Source: Anaerolineae bacterium
Lineage (GTDB): Bacteria > Chloroflexota > Anaerolineae > UBA4142
Direction of reading: 5' to 3'
Length of the DNA: 12,532 nt
NCBI GenBank assembly: GCA_027457205.1
Contig: DAIDTM010000161.1
Location: 1-12,532, forward strand
Of the stretch, positions 1 to 5,941 are shown in pieces. The stretch's first letter is position 1. Each line of letters begins with the position of its first letter. The notes beneath the pieces were generated by a model that had not been told where the DNA came from, ran no database searches, and saw only the letters and a program-made list of their open reading frames with translations. A program made the translations under genes and the position numbers.

Positions 1-56
1 GCGCGGTCAATAATCCGCTGTAAAGCAACGATGTCAACACGACCGGCACGCTGAAC

Positions 57-686
57 GTGCTGCTCGCCGCGCGTGACGCGAGTGTTGCGCGCGTGGTGTA
101 CGCGTCATCGTCGGCAGCATACGGCAACGCGCCCGCGCTGCCGAAAGAGGAAACGATGACGCCCGACCCGCTGTCGCCGTACGCGGTTTCCAAACTGGCG
201 GGCGAGCAGTACGCCAAGATTTTCCACGCGCTGTACGGTCTCTCGACGGTATCGCTCCGCTATTTCAACGTCTTTGGTCCGCGCCAAGACCCCACCACGC
301 AGTACGCCGGCGTCATCGCCAAGTTCATTTCGTGCGCGCTGGAAGGCAAACCGTACCCGGTTTTCGGCGACGGCGAGCAGTCGCGCGATTTAACCTACGT
401 CTCGAACGTCGTCGATGCGAACCTGCTTGCCGCCGAAGCCACGCTCGATGACGCGCCGATGATGAACATCGCCTACGGAGAGCGCGCCTCGCTCAACCAG
501 ATCATCGGCATGTTGAACGAACTGACACATCAGAATTTGCCGGCGCAGTATTTACCCGAACGCGCCGGCGGCGTGCGGCACTCGCACGCATCGCTCCAGC
601 GCGCGAAGGAAATCCTCGGCTACGCGCCGAAGGTGGACCTGCTAGAAGGATTGCGGCGGACGCTGGAGTGGTATAAAGGCAAATGA
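57..686 (+). CDS. NAD-dependent nucleotide-sugar epimerase (UDP-glucose/UDP-GlcNAc 4-epimerase-like), 3' part, with upstream in-frame stop
   Basis: Extended short-chain dehydrogenase acting on NDP-sugars for envelope polysaccharide synthesis. Counting from the GTG at 57, the fragment has the SSSAAYG strand with the catalytic Ser (about residue 18), the YxxxK pair in SPYAVSKLAGE (Tyr42, Lys46), LRYFNVFGPRQDP and FGDGEQSRDLTYV, all typical of GalE/WbpP-type epimerases. The N-terminal Rossmann glycine motif lies outside the window. Reading upstream in the same frame gives family-like residues (AVNNPL, stop, SNDVNTTGTLNVL) broken by TAA at 21-23. The gene therefore probably began before the window and is interrupted, or the base is an error; a protein starting at 57 would lack NAD binding. 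It ends in an ATGA with a longer reading of the next gene. The family call is firm; the exact substrate is not. Confidence 0.8.
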   Translation: MLLAARDASVARVVYASSSAAYGNAPALPKEETMTPDPLSPYAVSKLAGEQYAKIFHALYGLSTVSLRYFNVFGPRQDPTTQYAGVIAKFISCALEGKPYPVFGDGEQSRDLTYVSNVVDANLLAAEATLDDAPMMNIAYGERASLNQIIGMLNELTHQNLPAQYLPERAGGVRHSHASLQRAKEILGYAPKVDLLEGLRRTLEWYKGK

Positions 687-730
687 GCCAAACTTGCCAA
701 ATGTGCCAAAAAGCATTTGGCAAGTTTGGC
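687..730. repeat. Perfect 17-bp inverted repeat (hairpin) after the epimerase gene
   Basis: Arms 687-703 and 714-730 (GCCAAACTTGCCAAATG and its exact complement) enclose a 10-base loop, directly after the epimerase stop. No T-run follows, so it is not a classical intrinsic terminator. A second short hairpin (CTGTGC/GCACAG) follows at about 735-754. The GCCAAA-rich text looks like a dispersed intergenic repeat. It argues against starting the next gene at 683. Confidence 0.75.
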
Positions 731-787
731 ATGACTGTGCTGAACTTCGCACAGCCATTGGCTTGTTTGGCGCGTTTGAGGTGTTTC

Positions 788-1528
788 ATGGACGACAACG
801 CAAAACTCATCGCAGGGTTGCAAGCCGCGTGGAAGCGCGAGATTGCCGGCGCCAAGACGTATCGCGAACTGGCGCGCCGCGCGCACTCGACGGAGCAGCG
901 CGACATTTTGGACCGCCTTGCCGACGCGGAGGAGCGGCACGCGGAGCGGTGGGCGCCGCGCTTGAAGGAGCTGGGCAGCGCGCCGCCGGAATTTCGCGAG
1001 TCGTTCGTCGAACGCGCGCAGCGCTGGGTGCTGGTACAGACCGGCACGGAAACCGCGCTGCGGAACATCGAAGCGACGGAAGACAGCGATTCGGCGGCGT
1101 ATGCGGCGCTCGCAGAATCGGCGACGGACGAAAAAGATCGCGCCGCGGTGCACGCGACCGAAACCGAAGAGCGCGCGCACGGTCGATTGATCGGCGAGAT
1201 GTCGCAGCCCGCCGCGCCGCAAGCGCGCCTCGATTCGATGATGAAGACGGAAAAGTGGCACGTGCGCGGCGGCGGCTGGATCGGGCAGGCGATTTACGGG
1301 ATGAACGATGGCTTGGGCGCGGCGTTCGGCGTGGTCAGCGGCGTCGCCGGCGCGACCGGCGAGAACGCGGGGTTCGTTCTGATCAGTGGCATCGCCGCGG
1401 CGATTGCGTCCGCGCTGTCGATGGGCAGCGGCGCGTACCTCGCGACGAAATCGGAACGCGAGGTGTACGAGGCGGAGTTGGGGCGCGAGCGGCGCGAGAT
1501 CGAGATGAACCCGGAGCAAGAGCGCTAA
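788..1528 (+). CDS. Rubrerythrin-like / VIT1-CCC1 fusion, N-terminal part, ending at an internal TAA
   Basis: Residues 1-140 form a ferritin-like helical domain with diiron-type motifs (E18, AEERH at 47-51, ETEERAH at 125-131). Residues 160-246 begin a VIT1/CCC1 iron/manganese transporter: the first membrane helix contains MNDGLGAAFGVVSGV, the second GIAAAIASALSMGSGAYLATKSE, then the charged cytoplasmic metal-binding helix EREVYEAELGRERREIEMNPEQER. Reading stops at TAA 1526-1528 in the middle of that helix, and the same frame resumes at once in the next entry with the rest of the family. Known members are one chain, so this is most simply one gene (788-1939) with a nonsense codon. Start 788 was preferred over 683 because GAGGTG (778-783) precedes it and the 683-787 part is repeat hairpin. 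Likely role: iron sequestration or detoxification in the membrane. Confidence 0.82.
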   Translation: MDDNAKLIAGLQAAWKREIAGAKTYRELARRAHSTEQRDILDRLADAEERHAERWAPRLKELGSAPPEFRESFVERAQRWVLVQTGTETALRNIEATEDSDSAAYAALAESATDEKDRAAVHATETEERAHGRLIGEMSQPAAPQARLDSMMKTEKWHVRGGGWIGQAIYGMNDGLGAAFGVVSGVAGATGENAGFVLISGIAAAIASALSMGSGAYLATKSEREVYEAELGRERREIEMNPEQER

Positions 1529-1531
1529 GAA

Positions 1532-1939
1532 ATGCAGTTGTTCTACGAACTCAAAGGGTTCAAGACCGAAGAGGCGAAACTGCTCGCGTCGCGCCTGTCG
1601 GAACAGCCGGAACAGATGCTCAAGACGCTGGCGCACGAAGAACTCGGCTTGTCCGAATCGACATTCCCGAATCCGTGGCGCGCCGCGATCAGCGCGTCGA
1701 TTAGCACCGCGCTCGGCGCGTTCATTCCGGTGCTGCCATTTTTCTTTCTCTCCGGCATCCCCGCGCTCGCCACGTCGTTCGTCATCAGCACGCTCGCGCA
1801 TTTCGTCGTCGGTGCCTCGAAGGTGATCGTGACCGGGCGCAGTTGGTGGAAGAGCGGCTTGGAAATGACGGCGGTCGGCTTGGGTGAGGCGACGATCACG
1901 TACGTCATCGGCGTGTTGATCGGCGGCAAGGTGGGGTAG
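1532..1939 (+). CDS. VIT1-CCC1 transporter, C-terminal part (continuation in the same frame)
   Basis: 135 residues in the same frame as the preceding fragment, separated only by TAA and one codon. Residues 1-45 (FYELKGFKTEEAKLLASRL ... LAHEELGL) are the remaining metal-binding helices of VIT1. About residues 50-130 hold the last three membrane segments (SISTALGAFIPVLPFFF, PALATSFVISTLAHFVVGASKV, GLEMTAVGLGEATITYVIGVLIGG). Neither half has all five family helices, so a working transporter needs readthrough, assembly of two chains, or a TAA that is not really there. No good Shine-Dalgarno precedes ATG 1532, so independent translation would depend on reinitiation after the stop three bases upstream. 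The gene ends with TAG. Confidence 0.8.
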   Translation: MQLFYELKGFKTEEAKLLASRLSEQPEQMLKTLAHEELGLSESTFPNPWRAAISASISTALGAFIPVLPFFFLSGIPALATSFVISTLAHFVVGASKVIVTGRSWWKSGLEMTAVGLGEATITYVIGVLIGGKVG

Positions 1940-1943
1940 GGCG

Positions 1944-2012
1944 AAAGGATGAAGGCAGAAGGCAGAAGGCAGAAGGATGAAAACCTTCAGGACGCGGATT
2001 GACGCGGTAAAC
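1944..2012 (+). repeat. Intergenic repeat tract with AAGGCAG x3, left of the YCII/nuclease block
   Basis: Three perfect tandem copies of AAGGCAG at 1952-1972 sit inside a purine-rich tract beginning AAAGGATGA and ending GACGCGGATTGACGCGGTAAAC. A diverged version occurs in the opposite orientation at 4055-4108. No open reading frame with a supported start covers it. Confidence 0.6.
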
Positions 2013-2055
2013 CCGGATGAAAAAGCAGACCCTCCGAGATATACGAAACATTAAC

Positions 2056-2084
2056 TTGACATGCCAATCGAACATCTGTACAAT
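2056..2084 (+). promoter_or_regulatory. Sigma-70-type promoter of the YCII gene
   Basis: TTGACA (2056-2061), 17-base spacer, TACAAT (2079-2084). Transcription should begin near 2091, giving a leader of about 25 bases that holds the strong ribosome site AGGAGGAA (2103-2110). This places the start of the following gene at 2116, not at the in-frame ATG at 2017 upstream of the promoter. Confidence 0.8.
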
Positions 2085-2115
2085 ATTTGCAATCTCACCG
2101 TCAGGAGGAAAAAAT

Positions 2116-2439
2116 ATGGCGAACTATGTGCTGCTCTATAGCGGGGGTAAAATGCCCGAATCCCCAGCCGAACAAGCTGCGGTCATGAAAGACTGGGAAA
2201 CCTGGTTCGGCAAAATCGGCAGCGGCTTGGTAGACGGAGGCGATCCGTTCACCGGCAAAGCCAAGAGCATCGCGAGCGACGGGAAAGTTACCGACGGTCC
2301 GATTGGCGCAATGGCGAGCGGGTACTCGATCATCAAGGCGGATTCGCTCGACGCGGCAGCCCAGATCGCCAAAGGGTGTCCGGTTCTCAAGGGTGGCGCC
2401 AAGATTTCCGTGTACGAAACGTTCAAGGCGATGGGATAA
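2116..2439 (+). CDS. YCII-related (DGPF) domain protein
   Basis: 107-residue soluble protein consisting only of a YCII-related ferredoxin-like fold. It starts MANYVLLYSGG, has the helix WETWFGKIGSGLVDGG and the characteristic DGPIGAMASGYSIIKADSLDAA (about residues 60-81; DGPF/E in most relatives), and ends with an ISVYETF strand. Relatives are small dimeric proteins, often encoded next to ECF sigma factors, and most have no known reaction; none is claimed here. The start is fixed by AGGAGGAA seven bases upstream and by the promoter at 2056-2084. It is a single-gene unit, closed by the hairpin at 2471-2506. Confidence 0.85.
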   Translation: MANYVLLYSGGKMPESPAEQAAVMKDWETWFGKIGSGLVDGGDPFTGKAKSIASDGKVTDGPIGAMASGYSIIKADSLDAAAQIAKGCPVLKGGAKISVYETFKAMG

Positions 2440-2470
2440 GCCCGTTAGCCGATCTATCCTGCACATACAA

Positions 2471-2506
2471 GAAACACTCGGTCATGCGCCGAGTGTTTCA
2501 CGTTTT
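2471..2506 (+). terminator. Intrinsic terminator after the YCII gene
   Basis: Perfect 11-bp stem GAAACACTCGG / CCGAGTGTTTC (2471-2481 and 2489-2499) with a 7-base loop, followed by CACGTTTTC. It starts 32 bases after the stop and separates this gene from the nuclease gene. Confidence 0.75.
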
Positions 2507-2542
2507 CAGGCGACCTTTCGATATTCTGGTTCTCGAAGGTCT

Positions 2543-2570
2543 TTGATTTACGCGCGGAGTGTGGTAGAAT
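2543..2570 (+). promoter_or_regulatory. Promoter of the nuclease-like gene
   Basis: TTGATT (2543-2548), 16-base spacer, TAGAAT (2565-2570) preceded by TGG, an extended -10. The predicted start of transcription is near 2577, only a few bases before the first ATG of the gene. Confidence 0.55.
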
Positions 2571-2584
2571 AGAACCAAGATAGG

Positions 2585-3637
2585 ATGATTATGATCGGCG
2601 GCGTTCTTCTCCTCTCGCAACCATTTGACCTATTATCAAACTCACAGGCAAAGACCATGAAGGATTCAACCGACAAGTTCATCGAGTTGATGCGGCAGCA
2701 CTATGGCCCCGAAGAGAAAGTGGGACGGGGTAACATGTTGAATTTTGGCGGACAAGTCACACTCGCTATCGGGAACTCGAAATCACACGGGAAGGGCAAT
2801 TTCTTTTATTCCATTCAGTCTGACCTGCTTGAAATGAAGCGTAGCAAGTTCATTACTCCGCCACTTGGAACTCATGCAGCGCTTATCTGCGGCGATGAGC
2901 AAACAGTGTTGGTCTTGCCACAAAAGCTGGTAGCCGAAGCAATGAAAAAATCTCCGACAGATCGAATCAATTTCTATCTCAGAGATCAAAGATACTACAT
3001 GCAGGCAACCGGTTATCCAAAGACTGATGTTACACAATATCTCAACAAATACCCTGAGCCTCTGTCAAAGAGTGGAATAGCAGAGCCACAAAAGGAAATT
3101 GTTACTCCACCAGAACAGCAAGAATCTGAAATCCGCGATCATACGCGCATTCAATGGATGCTAATACGATTCGGACGCGCCGCGGGTTATTCGGTTTGGG
3201 TACCGCCAAGTGATAGAAACCAGAAGTTTGAATCAGAAGAGTTTGCAGACCTAACTATTTCTGAGCTGCCAAATTTTGGCTTTGATGCGATTACGAGCCA
3301 AATTATCTCAAACATTGACGTGCTCTGGTTGGAGGGGAATGTCATACACAAAGCTTTCGAAATCGAATCTACGACCTCGATTTACAGCGGTTTACTGCGA
3401 ATGTCCGACCTTGTTCAATCACAACCCAATATCAACATTGATCTCCACATCGTCGCACCTGCCCGTCGCAGAGACTTGGTGCGCAAGAATGTTTTGCGCC
3501 CAACATTTTCGCGATTGCGTCCGAAATGCTCTTACATTACCTTTGAAGAAGTAACGACCAAATACGCAATGGTGAAAGATATTCTCCGCCAACAACAAGC
3601 GCAATTACGAGATCTACTTCAGAGTGAACACTTCTAA
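2585..3637 (+). CDS. Probable PD-(D/E)XK-type nuclease (restriction-endonuclease-like), AT-richer than its neighbours
   Basis: 350 residues if started at 2585; ATG 2591 (TAGGA in front) and ATG 2657 (MKDSTDKF) are alternatives. Residues 45-155 look like one folded domain (GRGNMLNFGGQVTLAIGNSK ... FYLRDQRYYMQATGYP) that I do not recognise. Residues 155-185 are a Pro/Glu/Gln-rich linker. Residues 186-320 resemble a nuclease fold: a helix HTRIQWMLIRFGRAAGY, then IDVLW (Asp245), then a strand AFEIESTTSIYSGLLRMSDL (Glu259, Glu261), then VAPARRRDLVRKNVLRPTF. The Asp plus E-x-E spacing fits a PD-(D/E)XK core in which the usual Lys is replaced, but it is read by eye. No methyltransferase lies nearby. 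The base composition differs clearly from the GC-rich neighbours, suggesting transfer. It may act in defence; this is inference. Confidence 0.5.
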   Translation: MIMIGGVLLLSQPFDLLSNSQAKTMKDSTDKFIELMRQHYGPEEKVGRGNMLNFGGQVTLAIGNSKSHGKGNFFYSIQSDLLEMKRSKFITPPLGTHAALICGDEQTVLVLPQKLVAEAMKKSPTDRINFYLRDQRYYMQATGYPKTDVTQYLNKYPEPLSKSGIAEPQKEIVTPPEQQESEIRDHTRIQWMLIRFGRAAGYSVWVPPSDRNQKFESEEFADLTISELPNFGFDAITSQIISNIDVLWLEGNVIHKAFEIESTTSIYSGLLRMSDLVQSQPNINIDLHIVAPARRRDLVRKNVLRPTFSRLRPKCSYITFEEVTTKYAMVKDILRQQQAQLRDLLQSEHF

Positions 3638-3691
3638 TTCTATGATGGTCATTCGTCGTGATAGTCATTGAGTTGATTAGGAAATTAAAAC

Positions 3692-3985
3692 ATGGAAAAG
3701 ATCAAGACTGAGCAAGAGATCGACCAGGCATTGCACGACTACATGGTTTTCTGGAGCAATGAGTGGGTAGAGCCACCGGCTTTTTATTGGGTTGCCGATG
3801 TAAGCGGTGAATCACCTAAACATGCTCTGGAATCAAATCTGGAAAAAATCATTCAAGCCGCTCGCGAGTTCGATGGAAGTCTCTCCGATTTAGACAGAGA
3901 TTACATCGTAGAGAATTTGTGCTTACTCCGCCGAGATTGTTGGACATCACAATACACCCCCAACTGGTCAGAAATCTTTGTTTAA
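3692..3985 (+). CDS. 97-aa protein of unknown function downstream of the nuclease-like gene
   Basis: Small acidic, aromatic-rich soluble protein (MEKIKTEQEI ... YTPNWSEIFV) with five Trp, no membrane segment and no recognised motif. The central part (PKHALESNLEKIIQAAREF, LSDLDRDYIVENLCLLRRD) is predicted helical. ATG 3692 has AGGA nine bases upstream. It lies 54 bases after the nuclease-like gene on the same strand, with similarly AT-rich composition and no terminator or clear promoter in the gap, so the two were probably acquired and are probably transcribed together. An immunity or accessory role would fit the arrangement, but nothing in the residues shows it. Confidence 0.6.
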   Translation: MEKIKTEQEIDQALHDYMVFWSNEWVEPPAFYWVADVSGESPKHALESNLEKIIQAAREFDGSLSDLDRDYIVENLCLLRRDCWTSQYTPNWSEIFV

Positions 3986-4054
3986 TCCGATGCCAACTCC
4001 GGACTAGCGACATTGGGCTAAGAACTCATACTCATAGACCAACAGTAAATCGTA

Positions 4055-4108
4055 GTTTTCTGCGTCCCTCCGCGTCCCAATCCTTCCGCCTTCATCCCTC
4101 ATCCTTTG
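4055..4108 (-). repeat. Intergenic repeat tract, right of the nuclease block (inverted relative of 1944-2012)
   Basis: On the minus strand this reads CAAAGGATGAGGGATGAAGG, then CGGAAGGATTGGGACGCGGA, then GGGACGCAGAAAAC. It matches the order of motifs at 1944-2012 (AAAGGATGA, GAAGG, GACGCGGAnnGACGC, AAAC). It ends eight bases before the M48 gene. Confidence 0.5.
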
Positions 4109-4115
4109 ACTCAAA

Positions 4116-5240
4116 ATGCCTATCGATCCTGAACGCCAACGCCAAGCCAAAGAATACGCGCGCATCCACCATCGCCTCTGGGCGCTCGACCTCGTCCTGT
4201 CCGCGCTCGCGCTAGTCACCGTCCTCGCGCTGGGGCTGAACGTCTGGCTCAAGCAAATCGTCCTCGCGCTCGCGCCGAACGTCTGGCTATCGACGTTTCT
4301 GTACTTTGTGGTCGCGCTCGTCGCCTACGGCGCGCTCTTCTTCCCGCTCTCGTACTACAGCGGCTATGTGCTGTCGCATCGCTACGGCTTGTCAACGCAA
4401 ACACTGCGCGCGTGGCTCGTCGATGTCGCAAAAGGTGGCGCGCTCGGCATCATCCTCGGCGGCGTCGTGATCGAGGTCATCTATGCGCTACTGCGGGCTG
4501 CGCCGGCGGGCTGGTGGCTGTGGGCGAGCGCGTTCATGGTCTTGCTCAACGTCGTGCTCGCCAATCTTGCACCCGTGCTCATCTTCCCGATCTTTTTCAA
4601 ATTCAAGCCGCTCGAAGACGCGGAACTCGTCGCGCGGCTGACCGCACTGGCGGCGCGCGCCCACACGCGCGTACGCGGCGTCTACACGATGATGCTGTCG
4701 GAGAAAACGACTGCCGCGAACGCCGCGCTGATGGGACTGGGCAACACGCGCCGCATCGTGCTGGGCGATACGCTGTACAACCAGTACACGCCCGACGAGA
4801 TCGAAACGATCATCGCGCACGAGTTGGGGCATCACGTCCACCACGACATCGGCTGGTCGTTGGCGGCGGGAACGCTTTCGACGCTGCTGGGATTCTGGAT
4901 TGCGAACGTCTTTTTGCAATGGAGCGTGGCGCAGCTGCATTACGCGGGGATCGCCGATCTCGCCGCGTTTCCGCTCTTGGGGCTTGCGCTCGGCGCGTTC
5001 GGGCTGATCGCGTCGCCGCTGAGCAACGCGTTCTCGCGCTGGCGCGAATCGCTGGCGGACGCGTACGCGCTGCAATCCACACGCAACGCGCCGGCGTTTA
5101 TCGGTGCAATGGAGAAACTGGCGAACCAAAATCTGGCGGAGCTGGAGCCGGAGCCGTGGGTGGAATTCCTGCTGTACGATCATCCGCCCATCGGCAAGCG
5201 GCTCAAGTGCGGGGAAGCGTTTGCGACGGCGCGACGATAA
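4116..5240 (+). CDS. M48-family (Ste24-type) membrane zinc metalloprotease
   Basis: 374-residue integral-membrane protease. Membrane segments lie at about 25-42, 60-85, 105-125, 135-160, 250-270 and 282-300. The zinc site is HELGH (235-239) with the third ligand Glu311 in RESLADAYAL. The TIIAHELGHHVHHD context and the C-terminal DHPPIGKRLK (355-364) place it with Ste24/CAAX prenyl proteases rather than short HtpX. Relatives perform quality control or processing of membrane proteins; the substrate here is unknown. ATG 4116 has no Shine-Dalgarno, and its upstream region is a repeat tract, so translation may be weak or leaderless. It ends directly on the terminator at 5241-5277 and converges on the Flp gene. 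It is next to, but on the opposite strand from, the sigma/PrsW block. Confidence 0.92.
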   Translation: MPIDPERQRQAKEYARIHHRLWALDLVLSALALVTVLALGLNVWLKQIVLALAPNVWLSTFLYFVVALVAYGALFFPLSYYSGYVLSHRYGLSTQTLRAWLVDVAKGGALGIILGGVVIEVIYALLRAAPAGWWLWASAFMVLLNVVLANLAPVLIFPIFFKFKPLEDAELVARLTALAARAHTRVRGVYTMMLSEKTTAANAALMGLGNTRRIVLGDTLYNQYTPDEIETIIAHELGHHVHHDIGWSLAAGTLSTLLGFWIANVFLQWSVAQLHYAGIADLAAFPLLGLALGAFGLIASPLSNAFSRWRESLADAYALQSTRNAPAFIGAMEKLANQNLAELEPEPWVEFLLYDHPPIGKRLKCGEAFATARR

Positions 5241-5277
5241 AAAAACAAGCCCGATCAACTCGATCGGGCTTGTTTTT
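5241..5277. terminator. Bidirectional intrinsic terminator between the M48 and Flp genes
   Basis: Perfect 16-bp stem, AAAAACAAGCCCGATC (5241-5256) with its complement (5262-5277), and a 5-base loop. A-run and T-run on opposite sides give U-tracts in both directions. It begins at the M48 stop and lies 16 bases beyond the stop of the minus-strand Flp gene, so it serves both. Confidence 0.93.
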
Positions 5278-5292
5278 GAAAGAAATGCCGGT

Positions 5293-5445
5293 CTAGGTGG
5301 TGGAGAGTCCGTTCGTGACTCGGCTGAAGATGTTGGCGATCTGGGGGCCAACAAGCAGCAAAATGGCGATCACGACGATCGCAACAAGAACGAGAATTAA
5401 CGCGTACTCCACCAAGCCCTGACCTTCCTCGCGTGGCAAGTACAT
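5293..5445 (-). CDS. Flp-family type IVb pilin (50 aa)
   Basis: Translating the minus strand from ATG 5445 gives a 50-residue protein: MYLPREEGQGLVEYALILVL, then VAIVVIAILLLVG, then PQIANIFSRVTNGLSTT. The GQGLVEYALIL segment with Glu13 and Tyr14 is the Flp/Fap prepilin signature. The short basic/acidic leader would be cut before the hydrophobic helix by a TadV-type prepilin peptidase, most likely after one of the glycines. An ideal ribosome site AAGGAGGTG (5451-5459) and a strong promoter (5466-5494) precede it, and the bidirectional terminator follows, so it forms its own short, probably highly expressed transcript. No tad/cpa assembly genes are in the window, so the pilus machinery must be encoded elsewhere. 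Role: subunit of adhesive Flp pili. Confidence 0.9.
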   Translation of the reverse strand: MYLPREEGQGLVEYALILVLVAIVVIAILLLVGPQIANIFSRVTNGLSTT

Positions 5446-5465
5446 TGTCGCACCTCCTTGCCGCC

Positions 5466-5494
5466 ATTATAAGGGTAGTGGCTGGGTCTGGCAA
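5466..5494 (-). promoter_or_regulatory. Promoter of the Flp pilin gene
   Basis: On the minus strand: TTGCCA (5494-5489), 17-base spacer, TATAAT (5471-5466). The start of transcription should be near 5459, at the ribosome site, giving a very short leader. It begins about 30 bases after the stop of the anti-sigma-like gene, so the pilin can be expressed independently of that operon. Confidence 0.8.
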
Positions 5495-5524
5495 TAGGAA
5501 ATTAGGACTGGTCGGACAAACTGC

Positions 5525-5941
5525 CTAATTCTGCCGATTCACGGCGGCAGCGGCGGCTGTGGACTGGGCTTGCGTCGTTGGCGTGCGCGAGCGCAGCACC
5601 ACCGCGATCAGCCCCGCCGCCGATCCCAGCGCTGCCGCGCCGATGAGCCAGCCCCATTGCCCGCGCGGCAACTGGGACGGCGCGTTCGGCGAGACGGCGG
5701 TCCGCGCGCGCGACTGGCGCTGCGCGGCGAGCATCAGCGAATCGCGCAGCCGCGCGCGAAATACCGGCGCCGCCGTCGCCGGCTGTAGCGTCCGGTGAAC
5801 GCGTGCGGCAACGCTCATCAGCGATTCGAGTTCCGCGCCCTGCGCCGGCGGCGCATCGCTCCGTACCGGTGGATTTGCGCCGCGCGCGTTGAGTTCATCC
5901 GCGTGCGCGGCAAGCATTTCGGTTATTTCATCCCCGTTCAT
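5525..5941 (-). CDS. Single-pass membrane protein, putative anti-sigma factor
   Basis: 138 residues starting MNGDEITEMLAAHADELNAR. Residues 1-80 are a cytoplasmic, mostly helical part (ELESLMSVAARVHRTL, then PVFRARLRDSLMLAAQRQ). One membrane helix lies at about 97-116 (WGWLIGAAALGSAAGLIAVV), followed by a short Thr/Gln/Ala-rich outer tail. Small proteins with this N-in topology and a P-x-F-x-x-x-L-R pattern are often encoded with ECF sigma factors in Chloroflexota, as I recall. No HxxxCxxC zinc motif is present, so it is not a ZAS-type anti-sigma. Its ATG overlaps the DegV-1 stop in an ATGA, indicating translational coupling, and the ECF sigma gene is two positions upstream on the same strand. 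The existence of the gene is well supported; the anti-sigma role is inferred from topology and position. Confidence 0.7.
   Translation of the reverse strand: MNGDEITEMLAAHADELNARGANPPVRSDAPPAQGAELESLMSVAARVHRTLQPATAAPVFRARLRDSLMLAAQRQSRARTAVSPNAPSQLPRGQWGWLIGAAALGSAAGLIAVVLRSRTPTTQAQSTAAAAAVNRQN

Noticed and set aside
683..787. VIT1 start at 683
   Set aside because: The extra 35 residues are encoded by the repeat hairpin and do not look like the family; GAGGTG supports 788.
620..1801. Long minus-strand frame (393 aa) opposite VIT1
   Set aside because: Arg-rich, low-complexity product typical of an antisense frame in GC-rich DNA; the plus strand encodes clear rubrerythrin/VIT1 domains.
2543..3985. 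Integrative element or insertion sequence
   Set aside because: No integrase, transposase or attachment site is visible; only composition and flanking repeat tracts suggest transfer.
4412..5354. Long alternative frames on both strands over the M48 gene
   Set aside because: Arg/Ala-rich shadows; the real frame carries HELGH and membrane helices.
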